Shown piece after piece: positions 24,078 through 31,586 of a stretch of DNA of 41,311 nucleotides. Each line of letters starts with the position of its first letter. Position 1 is the stretch's first letter. A model generated the notes under the pieces. The model saw nothing but the letters and a program-made list of their open reading frames with translations. It searched no databases and was not told the origin of the DNA. This stretch comes from Paenibacillus lautus NBRC 15380 (GTDB taxonomy: Bacteria; Bacillota; Bacilli; Paenibacillales; Paenibacillaceae): the NCBI RefSeq assembly GCF_004000945.1, contig NZ_BIMF01000033.1:1-41311 (forward strand). Reading direction: 5' to 3'. A program made the translations under genes and the position numbers.

Positions 24078-24980
24078 TTAACTAACCGAAGGCGTAACCT
24101 TCAACGTGGACAAATCCTGAAGCTTGGGCAGACCGATCCTGTAGCTGCCTCTCGTCTCGATTCCGCCCACGCCCTGGCTGCCGCTGATCGTATGATGAAC
24201 GACATCATGGATGTTCACGGTATCCCTGACCGACGTATAGGCTGCCTTGGCGGCGACGTAGACGGGATCCAGCGCATGGATGAGGATTCGCCCTGGTGAG
24301 CTGGCAAAATTGGCTCCAGCCTGCAACAGCGCTTCAAAATGCGATTGGCACGCCCCGGCTACAATGACCAGGGAATCCAGATTGCGCTCATATTGACGCG
24401 CTACCTGAATGGCCGTAACGAAGTTGTGTGAATTCTTATAGCTGTCCAGGCTATATAAATCGTATGGCTGTCGTCTCTTCAAAACTCCATCATGACCTGT
24501 AATTACAACGATATCAGGTCTTACCCGCGGAAGAAGACGATATAATGAATCGGCCATCCCCGACTCATTGATATAATGGCCTTCCGCTGGGACCCGAAGC
24601 TGATTGTACAAGGTCAAACTCTTTTTCAGGTATTGGGGATCTCCATCCAAATGCAGCACCTTGCCCGGCACGTCAAAATATCCTTTATCCGCAAGCTGTC
24701 CGCCTTCAATATTGCGCAGGCTGGCCAGTTGACGCTCGCCCTGCTCCTGTCTGTGCTTCTGCAGGCGGTCCAGCGACTCATTGGCTTTGATCTGTGCCTG
24801 CTTTGTTCGTTCGCTTAAGGTGGGATGCGGGACCGTGACCAGATCATCAACGGGAGCATCGGCCAGTAACCGGAATTCCGTCCCTTTGATGACAATATTA
24901 TTATTTTGCCGCATGCCTTCTACCCGGAACGTTACATCGCCGCCGTAGGATTTACGAACGACCAAGTCTCCCAAGTTCAT
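24078..24980 (-). CDS. yabG: Sporulation-specific protease YabG
   Basis: 300 residues. N-terminal MNLGDLVVRKSYGGDV is followed by a charged region and a protease domain with ITGHDG (about 158) and VIVAGACQSHFEALLQAGANFASSPGR, the likely catalytic His and Cys region of peptidase family U57. YabG processes coat proteins late in sporulation. ATG at 24980 follows GGGGTG by 8 nt (GTG at 24983 is an alternative). A sigma-K-type promoter is at 25000-25027. Confidence 0.95.
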   Translation of the reverse strand: MNLGDLVVRKSYGGDVTFRVEGMRQNNNIVIKGTEFRLLADAPVDDLVTVPHPTLSERTKQAQIKANESLDRLQKHRQEQGERQLASLRNIEGGQLADKGYFDVPGKVLHLDGDPQYLKKSLTLYNQLRVPAEGHYINESGMADSLYRLLPRVRPDIVVITGHDGVLKRRQPYDLYSLDSYKNSHNFVTAIQVARQYERNLDSLVIVAGACQSHFEALLQAGANFASSPGRILIHALDPVYVAAKAAYTSVRDTVNIHDVVHHTISGSQGVGGIETRGSYRIGLPKLQDLSTLKVTPSVS

Positions 24981-24999
24981 CACAACATCACCCCTACCC

Positions 25000-25027
25000 T
25001 ATGGTATGGGCCACTGTGACTATTGGT
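25000..25027 (-). promoter_or_regulatory. Sigma-K-type promoter of yabG
   Basis: CATACCATA (25000-25008) matches the -10 consensus CATANNNTA fully, with the minimal AC of the -35 (25026-25027) 17 bp upstream. B. subtilis yabG is sigma-K dependent. The promoter would place the transcript start only about 10 nt before the start codon region, so its exact site needs mapping. Confidence 0.5.
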
Positions 25028-25093
25028 TCTTACGAAAGATCAATTTATCGCGTTGAGACCTTCACGGGTCTTATGGGCTCTCTAATGGCTGTA

Positions 25094-25978
25094 TTAACGT
25101 ATATCCGCATTGTACAATATGTTGCTAAGCCGGGCATACTCTTCAATACTCAGGGTCTCACCGCGCCGTGAGGGCTCGATGCCCGCTTCCTGGAGCAATT
25201 GCTCCAGCCGTTCACGGCCTTCTCCCGGAAAAAACCGGCTCTTCAGATTGTTGGCAATCGTCTTCCTCCGCTGTGCGAAAGAAGCCTGGACCACCTCGAA
25301 GAAGAACCCTTCGTCTTCTACGCTGACAGGAGGCTGTTCCCGGACCGCCAGGCGGATAACCGCGGAAGCGACATTCGGCTGCGGGATAAACACCGTATGC
25401 GGCACAATACAGACCAGCTTAGGTTCACTGTAATATTGAACGGCAATACTAAGGCTGCCGTAATCCTTGCTTCCCGGTGCCGCTGCCATCCGCTCTGCCA
25501 CTTCTTTCTGAATCATCACCACGATATTCTCCAGCGGCAGCTTTTCCTCCAGCAGCTTCATGAGAATCGGCGTCGTTACATAATACGGCAGATTGGCAAC
25601 CACACTTACCTTCGATACGTCAGCAAAATCCTGACGGAACAGCCCATGAAGATCGACCTTCAGTACATCCCCATGATGCACCTTCACATTCTCATAGGGC
25701 TCCAGGACCTCCCTCAGGATGGGAATCAGGCGCTGATCAATTTCGACCGCGGTGACGGTTCCTGCCGTCTGTGCCAGCTTCTCGGTTAATGCACCGATAC
25801 CAGGGCCGATCTCCAGCGCTCCCTTATCTTCATCCAGTCCTGCAGCTTCCACAATTTTATACAGAATATTCTGATCAATGAGAAAGTTTTGACCCAGACT
25901 CTTCTTGAAGGAGAATCCATGCCGTGAGATGATCTCCTTCGTCCGTCTTGGTGTTGATATATCCTCGATCCGATTCAT
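25094..25978 (-). CDS. rsmA: 16S rRNA dimethyladenosine transferase RsmA/KsgA
   Basis: 294 residues. The LGQNFLID motif, SAM-binding EIGPGIGALTEKL and catalytic NLPYYVTTPIL identify KsgA/RsmA, which dimethylates two adenines near the 3' end of 16S rRNA during 30S maturation. The start overlaps the rnmV stop (ATGA) with GGGGGCG upstream, so the two genes are coupled. Confidence 0.98.
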   Translation of the reverse strand: MNRIEDISTPRRTKEIISRHGFSFKKSLGQNFLIDQNILYKIVEAAGLDEDKGALEIGPGIGALTEKLAQTAGTVTAVEIDQRLIPILREVLEPYENVKVHHGDVLKVDLHGLFRQDFADVSKVSVVANLPYYVTTPILMKLLEEKLPLENIVVMIQKEVAERMAAAPGSKDYGSLSIAVQYYSEPKLVCIVPHTVFIPQPNVASAVIRLAVREQPPVSVEDEGFFFEVVQASFAQRRKTIANNLKSRFFPGEGRERLEQLLQEAGIEPSRRGETLSIEEYARLSNILYNADIR

Positions 25979-26526
25979 TGGCTTACGCCCCCTTCTTCCA
26001 GTTGTGCAAGTGCGGCCAGAAATTCTTCACGCGATATTTGAAACATGGCCAATCGTTTATGGAATTGCTTGCTGTTGCAATATCCGATCCCCAGCAGATT
26101 CCCCATCGCCATACGTCTTGCCGCCGCCTCCGGGTGAGCTGATAATCCAGCCTCCAGCATGTCCTCCAAGCTGATCAGGCTCTCTCTACCCTCAAAGGAG
26201 GTATGAACCCGCTCGAGCGCACGCCGAATCGCCTCTGGCGAAGCATTCTCCACGCCGATATCCCCTTTGCGGGTAGCATCTGCTTCCGGAATAAAGGCAT
26301 GCTTGCAGCCAGGCACCCCCTGATCCACGATTTTGCGGATCCGCTCCCCTGCATGGTCAGGATCTGTCAATATAATAACGCCTCTGCGCTCCTGGGCAAG
26401 CGCTATGCGTTTCAGGATTTGCTTGTTGATCGCTGAACCGCCCGTTTCGATCGTATCGGCGTCTACGGCCCGTTTAATGGCAACGGTATCGTCTCTGCCT
26501 TCCACAACAATCACTTCTTTAATCAT
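25975..26526 (-). CDS. rnmV: Ribonuclease M5
   Basis: 183 residues with an N-terminal Toprim domain: VVEGRDD at about residues 7-13 and DPDHAGERIRK around 60. RNase M5 matures 5S rRNA. ATG at 26526 has AGGAAGAG 9 nt upstream; the longer frame adds 14 unconserved residues. It overlaps rsmA by 4 bp. Confidence 0.97.
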   Translation of the reverse strand: MIKEVIVVEGRDDTVAIKRAVDADTIETGGSAINKQILKRIALAQERRGVIILTDPDHAGERIRKIVDQGVPGCKHAFIPEADATRKGDIGVENASPEAIRRALERVHTSFEGRESLISLEDMLEAGLSAHPEAAARRMAMGNLLGIGYCNSKQFHKRLAMFQISREEFLAALAQLEEGGVSQ

Positions 26527-26607
26527 GCGTTCGTTCTCTTCCTTCCCAAGCAAAGCAGGCCTGTACAACTTTAAGGTTCAACCAACTTAGCCTTAAATAC
26601 TCCGTTC

Positions 26608-26645
26608 TTAACAAAACAAAAGAAGAGGAAATATTCCCTCTTCTT
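26608..26645 (-). terminator. Intrinsic terminator of yabE
   Basis: Stem AAGAAGAGG/CCTCTTCTT (26637-26645 with 26620-26628) followed on the minus strand by TTGTTTTG. Confidence 0.88.
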
Positions 26646-26712
26646 GATCATCATATATTATAAGCTAAATAGTATAGCATTAGAATGGCAATGTAAATTG
26701 GAATTCATGCGT

Positions 26713-27900
26713 CTAGTTCAATTCAGGCTTAACCGGACCGATCACGTAAACGGTGCGGCCGCTCTTCCGGCCGAAATTCATGGCCGATTTCAACGAATCG
26801 TAATAAACATCGATTTTGTTGCCTTTAATGGCACCGCCCGTATCTTCAGCACGACGGAAGCCAATGCCTTCGATATAGACCCACCATCCGATTGGGATGA
26901 TGTTAGGGTCAACGGCGATGGTGCGCCCTTCTGTAACGCGTGTGCCGGATGCAGTGCGCGTACCGATTCCTTGCTGCTCGGCGGAATACGCCGTCATCGA
27001 CACGTTGTTCAATACCTTCTTGTATTTAAAATCAACGCCTGCGCGGGAGACTACATTGTTCTCCACAGCCTTGGCGGTCGTTACTTTTTTCGTGCCCGAC
27101 AATTTAGCCGGTGTTGCTTTTACATCGGTGGCTGCCGCCTGAACGATAACAGGCTTCTCCACTTTTTTCGTGCCTACGGCAATGATTTTATCCTTCGTTT
27201 TGCGCTCAATCTCTTGGGAGACCTTCGTCTTGGAAACCAGCTTGCCATTGTGGTAGACCTTCTCGTAATGGTTCACCATGAGGCCAGGCTCGCCCCGCTG
27301 AATGACGCGGTTATCGCCCTTTTCAAGCGATGGGTCGGCTGTCTTGATCACGCGGAATTCGCGGTCTTCCGTCTCCTTGACTTTTTGTTTCGTGACGCGA
27401 ACGACATGGATATTCATATTGCTGGTCAGCTTCGTGTCTTGCGACGGTTGTACTATATCCTCACCCTGGATCGTAACGCCAGCCTCTTTGAGTACATGAT
27501 CAACCGTATCCTGGGATGTAAATATGGTTTTGGTTGTGCTGCCTACCGTAACTTTGACTGGAATTGCCCGTTCAATGATAATTCGGTCTCCGTCCTGGAT
27601 CGCGCCGTTCAGAGGCATCGAGATCTGATCCTGGGGACTCAACGTGATCGCTTGCTCATCCAGCAATTCCTGCAGCAACGATCCACGTGTTTCCACCGTA
27701 GTGACCCGGCCGTCGACGACAAGCTGAACCTCCTTGCCTGCCTGATCATGTACAACCAACGATATGAGAAGTGATACCGTAACGGCACCCATGGCGCCGA
27801 GCAACATCAGTTGACGCAAATTGTCATGCTTCCATCTCAATGCGTAAGACATGCTGGATGATTGTGATTCATGGGTTTCTTCAGGTTGAAAAATGCCCAC
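26713..27900 (-). CDS. yabE: Cell-wall hydrolase-like protein YabE (DUF348, G5 and 3D domains)
   Basis: About 395 residues. A short cytoplasmic N-terminus and a transmembrane helix (about residues 33-53) are followed by two DUF348 repeats, a G5 domain around residues 190-270 and a C-terminal 3D domain (MTAYSAEQQGIGTRTASGTRV, AVDPNIIPIGWWVYIEG) with its conserved Asp residues. This is the Rpf/Sps-like architecture of YabE, an exported wall-remodelling candidate. The GTG at 27900 is chosen because AAGGAGG lies 8 nt upstream; ATG at 27918 is an alternative with a weaker site. A c-di-AMP riboswitch and attenuator precede it. Confidence 0.92.
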   Translation of the reverse strand: MGIFQPEETHESQSSSMSYALRWKHDNLRQLMLLGAMGAVTVSLLISLVVHDQAGKEVQLVVDGRVTTVETRGSLLQELLDEQAITLSPQDQISMPLNGAIQDGDRIIIERAIPVKVTVGSTTKTIFTSQDTVDHVLKEAGVTIQGEDIVQPSQDTKLTSNMNIHVVRVTKQKVKETEDREFRVIKTADPSLEKGDNRVIQRGEPGLMVNHYEKVYHNGKLVSKTKVSQEIERKTKDKIIAVGTKKVEKPVIVQAAATDVKATPAKLSGTKKVTTAKAVENNVVSRAGVDFKYKKVLNNVSMTAYSAEQQGIGTRTASGTRVTEGRTIAVDPNIIPIGWWVYIEGIGFRRAEDTGGAIKGNKIDVYYDSLKSAMNFGRKSGRTVYVIGPVKPELN

Positions 27901-27990
27901 TATTCCATCCTCCTTCATAGTCCCGCCGTCTAGGTAAACGCATGAATGCATTTGACGTGACTATAGCAATTTTTCTCACAGGGCATCCTG

Positions 27991-28032
27991 CTATCTATCT
28001 ACACCCTGCGTCAATTCCCGTCTTCCGTCCAT
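27991..28032 (-). CDS. Possible 13-codon leader ORF in the yabE 5' region
   Basis: ATG at 28032 encodes MDGRRELTQGVDR then stop. It is preceded by AGGAGGTGAT, fully complementary to the 16S 3' end, with 9 nt between AGGAGG and ATG. It lies after the riboswitch terminator and before yabE. It is short and may be chance, but such a strong ribosome binding site in an untranslated leader is unexpected. Confidence 0.35.
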   Translation of the reverse strand: MDGRRELTQGVDR

Positions 28033-28082
28033 CTGCCATCACCTCCTGTTTACCAAGAGTATGATGATCCCTTCTCCATTAT

Positions 28083-28137
28083 TCAAAAATAAAAGAAAGC
28101 CATTGAAAGAGTACTAGAGGCTCTAACGTGGCTTCCT
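28083..28137 (-). terminator. Attenuator terminator of the yabE riboswitch
   Basis: Minus-strand arms GGAAGCCA and TGGCTTTC (28129-28136 with about 28095-28102) around a 26-nt loop, followed by TTTTATTTTTG. It lies between the riboswitch and yabE, where an expression platform would be expected. Confidence 0.75.
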
Positions 28138-28183
28138 GATGAATGAAATCATGGAAATGGTATGCACGAGATTTCCCCTCTTA

Positions 28184-28382
28184 TTTCGCTTACGGAGTTA
28201 GCTGTCGGGTTCGGACGTGAGAGAGACGCCCTATATCCGGATGCCCGCTCATGGCGAGATCCTTCAAATTCACCCCAAAGACCCGAAAAAGAAATCAAAT
28301 ACAGCTTCGTGCATTCAGACCAGTATGCACGGCAGTATCGGTTCCCCCGTTCTCCAGAATTTCGGAGATTAAGCGAGACGGT
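28184..28382 (-). promoter_or_regulatory. c-di-AMP (ydaO/yuaA) riboswitch upstream of yabE
   Basis: On the minus strand the order is CGCTTAATCTCC, GGGGGAACCG, a variable arm, TTTGGGGTGAATT, GGGC, then CCGAACCCGACAGCTAAC followed by TCCGTAAGC. These are the invariant blocks of the ydaO/yuaA class that binds c-di-AMP. It precedes a cell-wall hydrolase-like gene, the most usual target of this class. c-di-AMP usually turns expression off through the downstream terminator (28083-28137). A probable sigma-A promoter is at 28436-28465. A plus-strand ORF over it is an artefact. Confidence 0.9.
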
Positions 28383-28435
28383 TCATGAAATATTCGGCTG
28401 CGATCTGCACATCACAGCTTCTTATCACTGAAAAG

Positions 28436-28465
28436 ATGATATCCTGTTTACATGCAGGTTGTAAA
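28436..28465 (-). promoter_or_regulatory. Possible sigma-A promoter of the yabE riboswitch transcript
   Basis: TTTACA (28460-28465), 18 bp, TATCAT (28436-28441) on the minus strand, about 50 bp before the riboswitch starts. Each hexamer matches five of six consensus positions. The 28466-28590 stretch shows AT-rich sequence and only a weak possible tatD terminator. Confidence 0.6.
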
Positions 28466-28590
28466 GCAACATTCAACCACATTTTCTCATGTAAAAGGTT
28501 AAAATATTGTAATATCAACGCCTTTTCTGATTAAAAAACTTTAATTAATCGTGATTGCTCTCTTTTTCATCGCTTTTGCTCTCGTTTTCG

Positions 28591-29355
28591 TTAAATACCA
28601 AATCGTTCCAGCGCATTTTTGGTGGTAATTTGGGCCAATTCCTCATAGGACAACCCTCGAATTTCGGCTGCCGCCTCCGCCACCAATTTTACATATGCGG
28701 TCTCATTTCGTTTTCCGCGGAAGGGATGGGGTGTCAGGTAAGGCGCGTCCGTTTCGATCAATAATCGATCAAGCGGAACCTTTGCCAAAACCTCTTTGGG
28801 CTGCTTCGCATTCTTGAACGTAATCGGCCCGCCAAATGAGATATGGAATCCCATATCCAAGCACATTTTGGCCGTTTCCCAGCTTCCGGAGAAGGAATGC
28901 ATGACACCGCCGACTTCGGAGGCTTTTTCCTCCCGCAAAATGTTAACGATATCTTCATGCGCATCCCGATTATGAATGACAATGGGCATGTTCAACTCCC
29001 GGGCAAGTCCGATCTGACGTCGAAGCACACGGTGCTGGACTTCTTTCGGGGATGTATCCCAATAATAATCCAAACCGATCTCGCCGATTGCCACCACTTT
29101 CTCATGACTGCATAAAGCAGCGATCCAATCGAGATCCTGATCCTCCATGGTAATCGCATCTACAGGATGCCAGCCCACCGCCGCGTAAATAAAATCATAA
29201 GTCTCTGCCAGCTTCATCGTGGTCGGGATCGTCTCCCGGTTAAATCCGATATTGATCATCCGCGTGACGCCGGCTTCAAGCGCTCGCTGGATAGCCGCTT
29301 CCCGGTCTTCGTCGAATTGGGGAGCGTCCATATGAGTGTGCGTGTCGAACAGCAT
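28591..29355 (-). CDS. tatD: TatD family metal-dependent hydrolase
   Basis: 254 residues. The N-terminal LFDTHTHMD carries the first metal-binding HxH, with EIGLDYYW, VIHNRDAHED, GGVMHSFSGSW and LLIETDAPYLTPHPFRGK later; all TatD motifs are present. TatD enzymes are 3'-5' DNases and deacylases. ATG at 29355 has AAGGAGAG upstream. In B. subtilis metS precedes this gene; here the neighbour is an HD-domain protein. Confidence 0.96.
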   Translation of the reverse strand: MLFDTHTHMDAPQFDEDREAAIQRALEAGVTRMINIGFNRETIPTTMKLAETYDFIYAAVGWHPVDAITMEDQDLDWIAALCSHEKVVAIGEIGLDYYWDTSPKEVQHRVLRRQIGLARELNMPIVIHNRDAHEDIVNILREEKASEVGGVMHSFSGSWETAKMCLDMGFHISFGGPITFKNAKQPKEVLAKVPLDRLLIETDAPYLTPHPFRGKRNETAYVKLVAEAAAEIRGLSYEELAQITTKNALERFGI

Positions 29356-29451
29356 AATATTCACACTCTCCTTCCTGTCGTTTCTGTGTCGTATATCTTC
29401 CATTAGTTGGGTAAATTACAAATGCACCAAGCGTTGTTTATTCCCACTAGG

Positions 29452-30741
29452 TTAATGTTGTTGTTTGAAAACACCGGCTATCTTCTCCGGCATTTGAGCC
29501 AGCAGCGGACCCACCTTCTCCTCCGGATAATAAAGATGGTACCGTCCTTTATGAATGCCGCTGATCGAGCGTACAATATCGGATACCTCCGAGATTTCCT
29601 TTAGCTCATCATGCCGATCCAGAAGCAGAATCTGTTTTTCGTTAAGCGGCATATCGGAATGAACTTTATCATAAGGAAGATCGGTTGGAAAATCAATCTC
29701 CAGGTCATATTCCGGATGTAATCCCACGGTATGGAACGCTTGGCGTATCCCGTCGATGGTTTCCAGATCGATATTGTCGATTTCTACATATTTGTAGAGC
29801 TTTCGGTGCATGAAACGGCCGCATAATTCGCTAAGAAGCTTGTCTTCTTCCTCCGTCCATTGCAGAAAGGAGGTTTGAATCAGGGCTTCATCAAGACGCA
29901 GGTATTGATTCACGTCAATATGGCCTGCAAACAACGCAGGAAGCGGCTCTACCATGAACCGGAAAGCATACCCGCTGTCATGCAGTTCCTTTGCCCGGCG
30001 AAAGATTTGGCGCAGGATGATCTCGGAGCTTCGCGTGACGGGATGAAAATATACCTGCCAGTACATCTGATACCGTGACATCAGGTAATCCTCCACGGCG
30101 TGCATGCCTGATTCCTTTACAACAACCCGATCCCGGTATGGCCGCAGCATCCGCAAGATCCGGTCAATATCAATCGTTCCATAATTAACCCCCGTATAAT
30201 ACGCATCCCTTAGCAAATAATCCATCCGGTCTGCGTCCAGCGGACTAGTGACCAGGTTTATCACGATCGGTTTATCGTAGGTTTTGTTAATAACCGAAGC
30301 CACTTTCTCGGGGAAATCCGCTCCGAGCTCCCGCAGTACCTGATTGACGCAAGTATCCCCAAGCAGAATTCGGCATGTCCAATCCTCGTGATTCATATGA
30401 AAAGCTTCTTCTATAGAATGGGAAAAAGGTCCATGCCCCACATCATGCAGCAGGGCCGCGCAGAGCGCAACCTGCCTTTCCTCGACTGGCCAATCGGAGT
30501 ATCCCCTTCGTTCAAATTGAGAGATGATTCTTCTCGTAATTTCATAGACTCCCAGTGAATGGGAGAATCGGCTGTGTTCAGCCCCGTGAAAGGTCAGAAA
30601 TGAGGTCCCAAGCTGCCTCACCCGGCGGAGCCGCTGGAATTCCGGGGTATCAATTAATCGCCATATGATATCGTCTTGCACATGAATATAATTGTGGACG
30701 GGATCCTTAAACACTTTTTCTTCCGAAATTGGTGAATGCAT
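29452..30741 (-). CDS. HD-domain phosphohydrolase, YwfO/dGTPase-like
   Basis: 429 residues. An HD superfamily domain with FQRLRRVRQLGTSFLTFHGAEHSRFSHSLGVYE, then ALLHDVGHGPFSHSIEEAF (His-Asp pair near residue 98) and DADRMDYLLRDAYYTG downstream. This pattern is shared by dGTPase and SAMHD1-like proteins and B. subtilis YwfO. The substrate is unconfirmed. AAGGAG lies 10 nt before the ATG. The intergenic region to abrB is divergent and holds Spo0A-type boxes. Confidence 0.88.
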   Translation of the reverse strand: MHSPISEEKVFKDPVHNYIHVQDDIIWRLIDTPEFQRLRRVRQLGTSFLTFHGAEHSRFSHSLGVYEITRRIISQFERRGYSDWPVEERQVALCAALLHDVGHGPFSHSIEEAFHMNHEDWTCRILLGDTCVNQVLRELGADFPEKVASVINKTYDKPIVINLVTSPLDADRMDYLLRDAYYTGVNYGTIDIDRILRMLRPYRDRVVVKESGMHAVEDYLMSRYQMYWQVYFHPVTRSSEIILRQIFRRAKELHDSGYAFRFMVEPLPALFAGHIDVNQYLRLDEALIQTSFLQWTEEEDKLLSELCGRFMHRKLYKYVEIDNIDLETIDGIRQAFHTVGLHPEYDLEIDFPTDLPYDKVHSDMPLNEKQILLLDRHDELKEISEVSDIVRSISGIHKGRYHLYYPEEKVGPLLAQMPEKIAGVFKQQH

Positions 30742-30806
30742 TCCATCTCAACTCCTTATCGTTTCGATTTGGGTATTAACCGATAAACACTTCTTTTGAC
30801 ATCTAA

Positions 30807-30823
30807 TGTCGAACCATGTCGAA
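30807..30823 (+). promoter_or_regulatory. Tandem 0A boxes between the HD gene and abrB
   Basis: Two perfect TGTCGAA motifs (30807-30813 and 30817-30823) begin 10 bp apart, so they sit on the same helix face. A further near-match on the minus strand (TGTCGAT) lies at about 30848-30854. They may bind Spo0A for the HD-domain gene, abrB or both. Otherwise 30742-30962 shows AT-rich sequence only. Confidence 0.6.
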
Positions 30824-30962
30824 TAAGGTAAATTTACGCTTTCCAAATCGACAAATCGAAAATCGCAGCAAAAATTGGTTCGATTATGGTAATTACGTTG
30901 CTATACAAGGGTTCTGTTCACTATACTTTCGTAAATAGGTTCCGATTTTTCAAAAATATAGG

Positions 30963-31021
30963 TTGACTGTTTTGGGAATCGTTGGTACTATAAATAACAT
31001 AAAAACTAGAACTATGTCGAA
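30963..31021 (+). promoter_or_regulatory. abrB promoter with downstream 0A box
   Basis: TTGACT (30963-30968), 17 bp, TACTAT (30986-30991); predicted start near 30998. A perfect 0A box TGTCGAA lies at 31015-31021, just downstream of the start, the arrangement by which Spo0A~P represses abrB in B. subtilis. The -10 is only a moderate match. Confidence 0.6.
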
Positions 31022-31064
31022 TTATGACTTTTTTAAATTATGGCGAGAGGGGCATTTATAAGTT

Positions 31065-31319
31065 ATGATGAAATCAACAGGAATTGTAAGGAAAGTCGAT
31101 GAGCTTGGACGGGTCGTCATTCCGATCGAGTTACGCCGTACGCTCGGAATTGGTGAGAAAGATGCATTGGAGATTTATGTAGACGGCGAACGCATCATGC
31201 TTAAGAAATATGAGCCTGCCTGCATCTTCTGTGGTAACGCTGAGAATGTCACTTACTTCAAAGGTAAAATTGTTTGCCATGAATGTATCTCGGAAATCCC
31301 TACACCTGTGACAAATTAA
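31065..31319 (+). CDS. abrB: Transition-state regulator AbrB
   Basis: 84 residues. The N-terminal DNA-binding domain (MKSTGIVRKVDELGRVVIPIELRRTLGI) is nearly identical to that of AbrB. The C-terminus differs from B. subtilis AbrB: CIFC and CHEC pairs 14 residues apart (about 53-74) suggest a zinc ribbon in place of the usual tetramerisation segment. AbrB represses post-exponential genes. It is the only well-characterised gene here on the plus strand. GAGAGGGG precedes the first of two adjacent ATGs by 12 nt. A terminator follows at 31388. Confidence 0.95.
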   Translation: MMKSTGIVRKVDELGRVVIPIELRRTLGIGEKDALEIYVDGERIMLKKYEPACIFCGNAENVTYFKGKIVCHECISEIPTPVTN

Positions 31320-31387
31320 GATTTTTAGTATATAATAGCATTATTACATTTTGTTAATTCTAACCTTTTTCATATCTCCTTGGTGCC

Positions 31388-31429
31388 TTCCTCGGCTATG
31401 AACCCGGCCGCAGGAGGGTCTTTTTTTTT
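31388..31429 (+). terminator. Intrinsic terminator of abrB
   Basis: A GC-rich hairpin (CCTCGGC with GGCCGCAGG, one bulge) followed by nine T. It lies about 70 nt after the abrB stop. Confidence 0.75.
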
Positions 31430-31431
31430 GA

Positions 31432-31562
31432 GATTAAAGAATGTATAAGTTTACAGCGAAGCGTAAGCAATTCTTTAATCGCATTTATATGTTTTGGGGT
31501 CCCCGCAAAGTAATTGGAATACGCATCGAGGCATAGGCTCCACTTTGTGGGGCTATTTTGTT
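31432..31562 (+). other. Two unexplained stem-loops, possible small RNA
   Basis: First, an 11-bp perfect inverted repeat (GATTAAAGAAT, 31432-31442, with ATTCTTTAATC, 31470-31480). Second, an 11-bp stem with one G-T or C-A exchange (CCCCGCAAAGT, about 31501-31511, with ACTTTGTGGGG, about 31542-31552) followed by CTATTTTGTTA on the plus strand, terminator-like. The block lies between the abrB terminator and the rsmI stop, with no ORF. It may be an unannotated sRNA, a dispersed repeat or a terminator. Confidence 0.5.
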
Positions 31563-31586
31563 ATCCCCCTGCGCCAAGTTATTTTA

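Noticed and set aside
26644..27774. 376-codon plus-strand ORF over yabE
   Set aside because: Antisense shadow of a gene with clear DUF348, G5 and 3D domains.
28162..28431. 89-codon plus-strand ORF upstream of yabE
   Set aside because: It lies over the conserved riboswitch core on the opposite strand and has no clear ribosome site; the sequence is explained by RNA structure.
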